Source of the DNA: a bacterium | GTDB taxonomy: Bacteria; Krumholzibacteriota; Krumholzibacteriia; LZORAL124-64-63 | Direction of reading: 5' to 3' | Length of the DNA stretch: 64,000 bases | NCBI GenBank assembly: GCA_016703265.1 | Contig: JADJCK010000007.1 | Coordinates: 1 to 64,000 of the forward strand | In this document: positions 51,075 through 58,594 of the stretch, piece after piece | Numbering within the stretch: position 1 is the first letter of the stretch | Layout of the letters: each line of letters starts with the position of its first letter | Notes under the pieces: generated by a model | What the model saw: the letters and a program-made list of their open reading frames with translations, nothing else | Database searches by the model: none | Told to the model about the DNA's origin: nothing | Made by a program: the position numbers and the translations under genes

Positions 51075-51114
51075 AGCACCTTCTCCACGAGCAATCGGAG
51101 AAGGTGCTTTTTTT
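51075..51114 (+). terminator. Perfect 12-bp hairpin with T-run inside the recombinase remnant
   Basis: AGCACCTTCTCC (51075-51086), 10-nt loop, complement at 51097-51108, then seven T in all. On the plus strand this is a strong rho-independent terminator. On the minus strand it encodes the KKHLLRLLVEKVLI segment of the recombinase. Confidence 0.6.
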
Positions 51115-51601
51115 GTGCGTTGGGGACGGCGTCCACCACGCCCGCCAAATTCGCCAGGATTTCGTGCAGGAAGTCGGTGCGCGGGTCCGGCTTCGCATCG
51201 CCGACGAGGGCGACCTGCAGGCCGTCATCAGCCAGATGCTGCGCCTCAACCGCAACGACACGGGAGCAGCTCCGGGTGACCGGCAAGCTGCTCGAAGCCT
51301 GCGTGCATGACTACCCGCGGTGCGCCCCGGCCACGGCGCCTCGATGGGTGTGTCGGTCGGCAGCCGGGACGAACTCGACGCCCTGCGGGTGAAGTACAAT
51401 GTCCTGTGGTGCGTGAACGCCGCGAACGCCGCGCTGCATCGCGTTGACAAGTGGTCCCGCAGCGGCGGCCATGGCGGCGTTCTCCGGGGCGTCCACTCCA
51501 GTGACGGGCTCAGCCGCCCGACCTGGGATTTCGACCTGAACCTTGTCGCGGTGGGGTGCCTGTCCCCGACCCTACCAGGTTGTTGGGCTCCCCATATCGA
51601 A

Positions 51602-52208
51602 CTAGAACCGCCCCCGAATTGCCACCCGGACCGCCGCCTCGTCAGGACGTGACGCGACCGAGACCACCGCTTCCCGCTTGACCCGCTCCCAGACGTCCTC
51701 ATGGCCGAGCGTCCCCAACAGCGCGCCGATCACCGCTGCACCGCCGATCGTCCAAGCCGCGGTCGGCAGCGAGTCGACCCCGTCGTCGCCCCTGGCCTTC
51801 GCCGTACCAGACCAGCGGCGTAATGCAGAGTCCCAGGAGCGCACCGGTCCGCAGGCCGGTCACCGTCGCGCGGCGGTTGCCGACAGAGCGTTCTATCGAG
51901 ACGACCCGCTCCGCCGCGACGATCGCGACGACGCCGTCGCCCGCATCGGTCCGGACGCTGAGCTTCCGCGCGTCGCCGCGAACTAGCTCGCCGACAACTT
52001 CGCCGTGGCGCGCGTGGGGGATCCGGAGGAAATGGAGGATGCTCTGGCGGTCCCGTTCCTCGTAACGGACACGCACCCGCTGGCCAGCTTGAAGGCACGA
52101 ATCCGGTCCGGCGGACGCAACGGAGGACGCGGACACGGGATCCGCGCCGGCGGCAAAGCAGGACGCAGCGAGCAGAACAGCGAACAGACCGACTCGAAGC
52201 GGCATCAT
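51602..52208 (-). CDS. Exported protein with C-terminal glycine-zipper-like region (frame break)
   Basis: About 202 residues if one frame break near 51808 is repaired. Start at 52208 (M-M-P-L-R-V-G-L-F) with a signal peptide to about residue 21. A small beta domain follows (GQRVRVRYEERD...VVGELVRGDARKLSVRTD...VVAIVAAERVVSIERSVG). Then come two short hydrophobic stretches (GLRTGALLGLCITPLVW; AAWTIGGAAVIGALLGTL) and DVWERVKREAVVSVASRPDEAAVRVAIRGRF. This layout matches a family of uncharacterised exported proteins whose loop ends in W-E-x-V. It is the last gene before a 365-nt gap (52209-52573) in which I see nothing. Confidence 0.6.
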
Positions 52209-52573
52209 CTCGTCCCCCGCCGGCCCCCCAGAGGCGCTCGTCGGCGGCAGCAGGCCGGCGGGCGTGGGAGCCGCGATCCATCATGTAACGGAGCGGCGGG
52301 CCGGCGCGCAAATCGCGCCGCGAATTCGCCGATCACGGAGAATCCCCGATACGATCTGGCCAGGCTGCCACTTTCCGCCTGTGCATTCCGATAATCCAAT
52401 CCGCCAACGAATCGCACTGTCAGGTGGGGCCGTCCGCCGTTTGGCGATGGTCACGGGGACTCAGTCACGTCTTTCGGGCTCATACCGCGAAGCCCCGGGA
52501 GTACTGGGGGCGCATCACCCTGTCGCGCTTGGCACATCGCGCGTTCCTACTTTGTTCCGGCCCGCGCGCACCC

Positions 52574-55500
52574 TCACTTGACGAGCGTGATCTTGCGAGT
52601 CGCCGACAGATCCCCCGCCTGCAGCCGGTACAGGTAAGTGCCCGACCCGACCGCGCGACCGGTCCGGTCGAGGCCGTCCCAGGCGATGTCGTGGCGTCCG
52701 GCCGGCAGCACGCCGTCGACCAGCGCGCGCACCAGGCGGCCCTGCACGTCGTAGATTCCCAGGCTCACCTGCAGGTTGCCCGGCAGGCTGAAGGCGATGG
52801 TCGTCGCCGGGTTGAACGGGTTGGGGTAGGCGCCCGCCAGTTCGACGCGCGACGGCAACTCGTCCGAGCCGTCGACCGCGCTGATGAACGCGCCCACTTC
52901 GACGACCAGCGTCGGCGAGGCCAGGACCGAAGTGCCGTTCAACACCGCGATCAGGTGGAAGAGGCCGCCGTCCGGATTCGACTTCACCATGGTCACCGTC
53001 ACGTCGGCGCTGCCGCTGCCGTTCAGGACGATGCCCGTGATCTCCTGCCGTGCAATGGCGCAGTTGGCCTCGAACGGTTGGATGTCGACGCCGCCGCCCG
53101 GCTGTTCGAACAGGGCCGCTTCGACGAGCAGCAGGCGGGCCGTCGCGCCCGCGGGGCCCGTGATGCGCACGGTCTGGGCGGCGGACCCCACCGACACCGG
53201 AGGCGTCAGGCCCACGACCGCCAGGCCCGGCGCCGGGGCCACGGCCTGGTTCAGGGTCGCCGTGCCGCCGCCGAGGCTGCCGTCGGACCAGAGGCTGGCC
53301 GTGCGCGATGAGCCGTCGCTGAACTGGGCGGTGATCGTGGCGCCCACCAACTCCAGGCCGGACACGCTGCCGGAGTCGCCGGGGCCGGGCGCGCCGACGC
53401 CCTGGATGCTCGTCGGGTCGACGTCGATGGAGAAGCCGAAGGTCTCGCCGGGGTCGAAGGCGCCGCCGGCGAAGTCGATGGTCAGGACCTCGAAGCCGCC
53501 GCTGCCGCGCGGGACCGACAGGGCGTGCGAGATGGTGCCCACGCCCGGGTTTGTATCCACGGTGAAGGGCTTGGCCGTCAGGTCGCCTGCCGTTCCGGCC
53601 GGGTCGAAGGCCATGTCATTGATCAGGCCGCTGCCGAGGTCGATGATCGCGCGGGTGAGTTTCTGCCCCGAGGGCGAGGTGTTGCTCAGGAGGAACGAAT
53701 TGCCGCTGTAGGTGCTGGCGTTGAGGCCGGCGCCCGCAGTGACCGTCAACGCGGCGGACGCGTTGCTGGCCGGCCCCGTGACCTCGATCAGGTCCCAGGT
53801 CGCGTTGAACGGCGTCGGCGAACCGAACGATGTGGCGATGATCCCCACCGCGAGCCCGCGGTCGTCGGCCGGCGCCAGCCAGGTCGCGGGGATGGCCAGC
53901 GGTGAGCCCAGGTCGATGACCGTGGTCCCGCCGTCGATGGACAGGCGCGGCTGCACCGTGGCCGCAGCCGGGTTGACGTCGGCGTACAGGTCGACCGTGC
54001 CGGCGGCGAGCACGTTCCCCGTGACGCCGACGCCGTAGGTGGCCTCCGTCGCCACGCCGGCCTGTTCCAGCAGCACCTGCACGCCGCCGGCGCCGCCGTT
54101 GGCCGTCAGCACGATCTTCAGGTAGTTGTCCTGGTGCCCGGTGCCCAGCTGCAGCCCGAACGACTGGTAGTTGGTCGGCGTCACGCCGCCGAAGAACGGC
54201 GGCTGCAGGCGCGTGTGGGCCGTGAACGGCGGGCTGCTCGTGTCCGCCGCGATCCCGAACTGGAACGCGTACTGCTGGCTGTTGCCGGCCTGGTACGCAT
54301 CGCCGGTCGGCACGTCCTCGACCGTGAAGAAACCGGCAGCGCCGCCGGCGGCCAGCTTGCCCGTGTCGAACTGGTCCCGGTAGTCGGTGGCGCCGTTGCT
54401 CATCAGGCCGGTGAAGCCCAGCTCGAAGAACGTGCCGGGAACCTGGTCGCCGGCATTGATCGAGAACGTGTAGTTGACCGGCAGGCCGGTGGTCAGTCCG
54501 TTGTCCGGATCGATGGCGAACGGATCGTTGGTGTCGGGCAGGCCGTCGTTGTCGTCGTCGGGATCGACCAGGTCGGAGAGCTGGTCGCCGTCGGCGTCGG
54601 CCGGGAAGCTGCCGCTCGCGCAGGGATTGGTGCCGTTGGCGATCTCGTCGGCGTTGCTGAAGCCGTCGTTGTCCTCGTCCAGGTTGGAGACGTTGGCACC
54701 GGTGCAGGCGCCGCCGCCGCCGCCGAAGTCGACGGGTTCGTAGACCGAGATCGTGCTGGAACCGTGGTCGGCCGACCAGATCGTTCCCGGGAAGACGGCG
54801 AAGTCGCCCTGGGCGGTCACGTCCAGTGGCGTGGCCAGGTTTCCTACGCTGGCGCTCTCGAGCACCATGGTGCCGGCGCCGTTCAGCTTGAAGCGGATGA
54901 CGTTGCCGTTGAACGACGCCGCGAGCAATTGACCGGTCATCTGCCCGCCGAAATTGCCGGCCGTGTATTCGCAGATACCGTTGGTCGAAGCGCCCACGGT
55001 GAACAGGCTGCTGTCGGCCCCGGGTACGAGGTAGGTGCCTTCGGCCGGGTTGGCGAGGGCGGCCGGCACCGGCGGTGCCGGGAAATCGGCCAGCCAGTCG
55101 TAGGTGCCGGTAAGGGTCCAGGTGCCGGAGATCTTCTGGTAGGTGAAGATGTCCGAGCCGGTCGGGTTGGCCCGCGTCGGGTTGGGATGGCCGCCGTAGA
55201 AGCCCTGCCCGCTGATGAACTGCAACTGGTCGCCGTAACCCGTGTCACCGGCCTCGTTGGCTTCATTGTTCACGTTCATGGTGCCTTCGTTCACCGGCAG
55301 GCCGCCCCAGCCGCCATTGGGCCCGTTGTCGAACGTGTACAGCCGCCCGTTCTGCGTCAACACGACGTCGTAGGCATTGCGGTAGCCGGGCGAATGGACC
55401 TGCACCGGCCCGGTCGGATCCCAGATCGCCTGGTTCAACCCGTTGTTGCCGCCGAAGGGGTCGTTCGCGTCGGGGCTGCCCGGACGCGTCGGATCGTCGA

Positions 55501-57106
55501 TGGTGGCCAGGTCCAGGACGTACTGGTTGCCGAAGCCGTCGACCAGGACCGGCATGGCCGCGAGCCTGTCCAGGTCCACGGCCAGCAGCGCCGCCGAGAG
55601 CGCGTACTCGGGACACCGCGAGAAATTATTGCTCGGGGCGCCCTTGTTCGTGTTGCCGCCCTGCATGACGTACAGGACGTTGGCCGCTTCGTCGAGATCG
55701 AGGCCATTGGTGGAGTGGTTCTCTTCCGAACGCGGCAGGCCCCGCACCAGTTGCACGTGGTCCCAGGCCGAACCGGTCCAGGTCAGTCGCGAGATAATGC
55801 CCGAATTGGTGTCCAGTCCCGAGTCGTTGTTGACCGCGATCCGCGGATCGGAAGAGCCGACGTAGATGGCCGGGTTGGCGGCGTCGCCGGCGACGGCCAG
55901 ACCGGTGACCTGGCGCGTGGTGATGCCGGGCGCGGCGCTGCCGTCGTCGTTGTGGTTCGGGATCGCCTGCACCACGCTGATGGTCTCGGTGGCGGTGACC
56001 GTGTACGAGATGGTTCCCGCGTTGTCGTTGCGCGCGATGGTGTAGACCTTGATCAGGCCGTCCTGCTGGCTGACGTACAGGCGCCCGTCGGGCCCGAATT
56101 CCAGCGAGGTCGGGTTATTCGAACCGGTGCCGCCGAGCGTGTGGCCGTTGAAGGCGATGGGCGCGGCGCCGGGGTCGAAGGAGAACCCGCCCAGCGGCAC
56201 GCCGAGGGGGCTGTTGCTGCCGTCGTGCGCGATGGCCAACGATTCCTGCGTGGCGCCCGAGCCGATGGCGGGGTCGAAGGTGACCATGACGACCGTGCTG
56301 GCGCCCGGCGCCAGCACCATCCCGCCGAACGAGGCCTGGAAGTCGGTCGCGACGGTGAAGGGATCGATCGCGATCCCGGTCGTGCTGCCGAGATTCCGCA
56401 GCGTCAGCGGCAGGGCTGCCGGCGCGCCGACCTCGACCATGCCGAAATCGAGCGCGGACGGCGTGGCCAGCAGGTAGCCCTCCGTGGACACGGCGACGAT
56501 CTCGATGCCGTTGATCAGCGGATTCTCGACCACGTGCTGGAAATCGATATCGAGGTTGGCGTCACTCGTCACCACGAACGACTTCATGACCGCCACCTGG
56601 TGGCCGACATCGGCGATGATGTCGTAGTTCGTCAGCACCGGTACGCCTTCGATCAGGACGTTGAACACGCGCGTGCCGACGGTCGAGTTCCCCGTGTAGC
56701 CATTCTTGAAATAGAGGCGCACCTCGTAGGTGCCGGCGCTGCCCACCGGGAAGTTCCACTGCATGGCGTCGCCGCCGGAAGGATCCCAGCGTTCGGTGTC
56801 GAAGATGCCCGCCGGCGTTCCGGCCGGCACGGACGGGTGGAACGTGCCGCCGGCAAAGGCGGCGACATTGCTGCCGGCCACATGGTAGGCAGAGGGCGCG
56901 GCGGCCGTGTCGACATCCCAGCCGATTCCGCCGTTGAGCGGCGCCAGGGCGTCGCCGCCGGCGTTGACCCGGAACAGTGCCGTCTGCGCACGGGCAATCG
57001 CCGGCGCCAGACAGGTGATCAGCAGCAGCCCGAGGACCAGCATTCGGGCCACGCCGGCCACGTTCGCGGGCAGCGGTTCGTGGATCTCATGGAAACGGGC
57101 AGGCAT
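52574..57106 (-). CDS. Giant multidomain secreted protein: malectin, ASH-like, sugar-dehydrogenase-type propeller, thrombospondin-3 repeats, FlgD-like tail
   Basis: 1510 residues, uninterrupted. ATG at 57106 after GGAGAG. Signal region about 18-40. Malectin-like sugar-binding domain (about 43-205: FRVNAGGDALAPLNGGIGWDVD...NFPVGSAGTYEVRLYFKNGY). ASH/HYDIN-type beta domain (about 215-310: LDFGMVEVGAPAALPLTLRNLG). Glucose/sorbosone-dehydrogenase-like propeller (about 320-790: PTSLEFGPDGRLYVSQQDGLIKVYTI, TNGLDLDEAANVLYVMQGG). Calcium-binding thrombospondin-3 repeats (about 815-880: DEDNDGFSNADEIANGTNPC, DADGDQLSDLVDPDDDNDGL). A concanavalin-like beta-sandwich (about 885-1130) and a further beta domain follow. 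FlgD-like domain (YPNPFNPATTIAFSL...AWDGLDRTGRAVGSGTYLYRL) ends SATRKITLVK. Probably a cell-surface glycan-binding protein. Confidence 0.88.
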   Translation of the reverse strand: MPARFHEIHEPLPANVAGVARMLVLGLLLITCLAPAIARAQTALFRVNAGGDALAPLNGGIGWDVDTAAAPSAYHVAGSNVAAFAGGTFHPSVPAGTPAGIFDTERWDPSGGDAMQWNFPVGSAGTYEVRLYFKNGYTGNSTVGTRVFNVLIEGVPVLTNYDIIADVGHQVAVMKSFVVTSDANLDIDFQHVVENPLINGIEIVAVSTEGYLLATPSALDFGMVEVGAPAALPLTLRNLGSTTGIAIDPFTVATDFQASFGGMVLAPGASTVVMVTFDPAIGSGATQESLAIAHDGSNSPLGVPLGGFSFDPGAAPIAFNGHTLGGTGSNNPTSLEFGPDGRLYVSQQDGLIKVYTIARNDNAGTISYTVTATETISVVQAIPNHNDDGSAAPGITTRQVTGLAVAGDAANPAIYVGSSDPRIAVNNDSGLDTNSGIISRLTWTGSAWDHVQLVRGLPRSEENHSTNGLDLDEAANVLYVMQGGNTNKGAPSNNFSRCPEYALSAALLAVDLDRLAAMPVLVDGFGNQYVLDLATIDDPTRPGSPDANDPFGGNNGLNQAIWDPTGPVQVHSPGYRNAYDVVLTQNGRLYTFDNGPNGGWGGLPVNEGTMNVNNEANEAGDTGYGDQLQFISGQGFYGGHPNPTRANPTGSDIFTYQKISGTWTLTGTYDWLADFPAPPVPAALANPAEGTYLVPGADSSLFTVGASTNGICEYTAGNFGGQMTGQLLAASFNGNVIRFKLNGAGTMVLESASVGNLATPLDVTAQGDFAVFPGTIWSADHGSSTISVYEPVDFGGGGGACTGANVSNLDEDNDGFSNADEIANGTNPCASGSFPADADGDQLSDLVDPDDDNDGLPDTNDPFAIDPDNGLTTGLPVNYTFSINAGDQVPGTFFELGFTGLMSNGATDYRDQFDTGKLAAGGAAGFFTVEDVPTGDAYQAGNSQQYAFQFGIAADTSSPPFTAHTRLQPPFFGGVTPTNYQSFGLQLGTGHQDNYLKIVLTANGGAGGVQVLLEQAGVATEATYGVGVTGNVLAAGTVDLYADVNPAAATVQPRLSIDGGTTVIDLGSPLAIPATWLAPADDRGLAVGIIATSFGSPTPFNATWDLIEVTGPASNASAALTVTAGAGLNASTYSGNSFLLSNTSPSGQKLTRAIIDLGSGLINDMAFDPAGTAGDLTAKPFTVDTNPGVGTISHALSVPRGSGGFEVLTIDFAGGAFDPGETFGFSIDVDPTSIQGVGAPGPGDSGSVSGLELVGATITAQFSDGSSRTASLWSDGSLGGGTATLNQAVAPAPGLAVVGLTPPVSVGSAAQTVRITGPAGATARLLLVEAALFEQPGGGVDIQPFEANCAIARQEITGIVLNGSGSADVTVTMVKSNPDGGLFHLIAVLNGTSVLASPTLVVEVGAFISAVDGSDELPSRVELAGAYPNPFNPATTIAFSLPGNLQVSLGIYDVQGRLVRALVDGVLPAGRHDIAWDGLDRTGRAVGSGTYLYRLQAGDLSATRKITLVK

Positions 57107-57199
57107 GATCTCTCCACCTTCTCGGAATAGGGGTCGGCGCAGCTCGTTGCTGCGCCAGCGTTCCGGGATTCCGGCAGCGCGGTCCTTGATACCATACTA

Positions 57200-57229
57200 A
57201 TTCTATCCAGATATCATGTACTGTGTCAA
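57200..57229 (-). promoter_or_regulatory. Strong sigma-70-like promoter of the 1510-residue protein
   Basis: On the minus strand: consensus -35 TTGACA (57229-57224), 18-nt spacer, -10 TAGAAT (57205-57200). It is the closest match to consensus in the window and lies in a locally AT-rich patch 94 nt before the ATG. Confidence 0.75.
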
Positions 57230-57402
57230 TTGGTCATTCGGCCGTCACGCCTGGAGGGAAGGCTGCGCAGAGCCCATGTCGGCCGGCACTTCTTCGGCCT
57301 GGCGCCCGAAAACACCTGAGCTTCAGTCGGTGAAACCCTGATATCATTGGAGGCGAATCGCGCAGCTACCGTGACGCAATCGATGCCGGCAAGGTGATAC
57401 CG

Positions 57403-58545
57403 ATGAGATTCCAGGCGCTGGCCTATCTGGCCGTACTGGTGATTCCCTCCCACCCTGGCCTCGCAGCAACGATCACCGCTTCGTAGCGACGGCGCAAGGA
57501 ACTACGCGGCGATCCAGCCCGCCTGGATGCCGCAGCCGACGGCGACTCGATTCTGATCGGGCCGGGAGTATCTCGAACACGACACGGCGGCTTTCGCAGT
57601 GGAATTGCGACGTTGAATCCTACGCGAATGTGACCGCGGACAACCTGACGATCATCGGGTCGGGAGCGAGTGAGTCCATCATCGCCGGCCGAATATCTCG
57701 GCGAGTCTACGAAGTTGATCACCTACGGCGGGGGCGGCAACATCACGATTTCCGGTGTCTGCCTGCGAAACGGCGGGCAAGGAATGTACGTCGCGGGCCG
57801 GCTCTTCCTGGGCGGTTGTGCATTCGTCGGAAACATGCAGCCTCTCCAGTGGATGCCATCGGGCAGCGGCGGCCGCATTCGCGATTGCCGGTTCGAAAAC
57901 GACGGGTCGCGGCAGCAATCCTACGTCGAGATCCGAAGCATCATGCTCAGCACCGATGTGGACATTCTTATCGAAGACTGCTCGGCCGTGCGCGTCCTGT
58001 TCTCCATCGCCGGGCTCAGGGGCGTCACGCTTCGTCGGTGTGAATTCACGAGCGCACCGACGACGATGCATGTCTATGGTGGAGCGCAGGTATTCGTCGA
58101 CACCTGCAGGTTCAGCGATACGTCGGTGGCCGTCGAGATGCAGTACGGCCTGTTCAACGAGTGCACGATCACCAATTCCGAGCTGTCTGCAAGCTGGACG
58201 ACGCTCCTGGTCGTCTCGCGGTATGGCCGGTTCGTGGTCACCAATTCGAGGATTGTCGGCGGTTACGGCGCCTTGCTGTTTGCGGATTCCGAAGCCGGGT
58301 CGAGTCAGATCAGCGGCTGTGATCTCGTGAAGGGCTCCGGCCCGATCATCGCGTGCGCGAACTGCGGCCTCGGATCCGCCGTTCACGACCTGCGCAACAA
58401 CTACTGGGACACGACCGACGAGGCGACGATCCGATCGTGGATCATCGAAGCCGTCCGGCAAACGGTGCTGTACAGCCCCTTCGCCGGCCAGTCGGTGCCG
58501 ACCGAATCCATGTCGTGGGGCGGGTTGAAGGCGCTCTGGAGATAG
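57403..58545 (+). CDS. Secreted right-handed beta-helix protein with SWGxxKALxR tail (several frame breaks)
   Basis: About 380 residues when repaired. ATG at 57403 begins a signal peptide (RFQALAYLAVLVIPSHPGLAAT). Fragments in different frames then give DGARNYAAIQPA, LDAAADGDSILIGPG, EYLEHDTAAFAVE and SYANVTADNLTIIGSGASESIIAG. This is the standard start of bacterial beta-helix proteins (DGSGDY-x-TIQAALDAA-x-DGD-x-I-x-x-GPG-x-Y). From about 57680 the frame is continuous: TKLITYGGGGNITISGVCLRNGG, GGRIRDCRFEN, ILIEDCSAV, VTLRRCEFTS, GLFNECTITNSEL and the closing NNYWDTTDEATIRSWI. The protein ends P-T-E-S-M-S-W-G-G-L-K-A-L-W-R. Four or five indels lie within 200 nt, so the 5' third is either badly sequenced or decaying. 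Confidence 0.75.
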
Positions 58546-58594
58546 GAGGGGTCGCTCCTGTCGACATCCGATCGGCGTGGTAGCCGCCGGCGAT

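Larger units (their letters stand above)
50831..51286 (-). pseudogene. C-terminal remnant of a large serine recombinase
   Basis: About 150 codons open on the minus strand. The segment DFLHEILANLAGVVDAVPNAQKKHLL, then LLVEKVLIRDKSTFEVWYRLPQ, matches the end of large serine (resolvase/invertase-type) recombinases: a helical linker, then a final beta pair of the form V-x-K-V-x-I-x-x-x-x-x-E-V-x-Y. No catalytic N-terminal domain or zinc ribbon is found upstream on this strand to 51600, so only a fragment remains. Its last 28 or so codons (LVAPGCQCANHFRR...) are repeat copy 3. The interval 51300-51601 shows no other gene I can support. Confidence 0.6.

Noticed and set aside
51311..51601. Short open frames to the right of the recombinase remnant
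   Set aside because: None shows a recombinase catalytic motif, a ribosome site or any recognisable domain.
54134..57130. 998-codon open frame opposite the 1510-residue protein
   Set aside because: An antisense shadow of a GC-rich gene. It has no recognisable domain or ribosome site.
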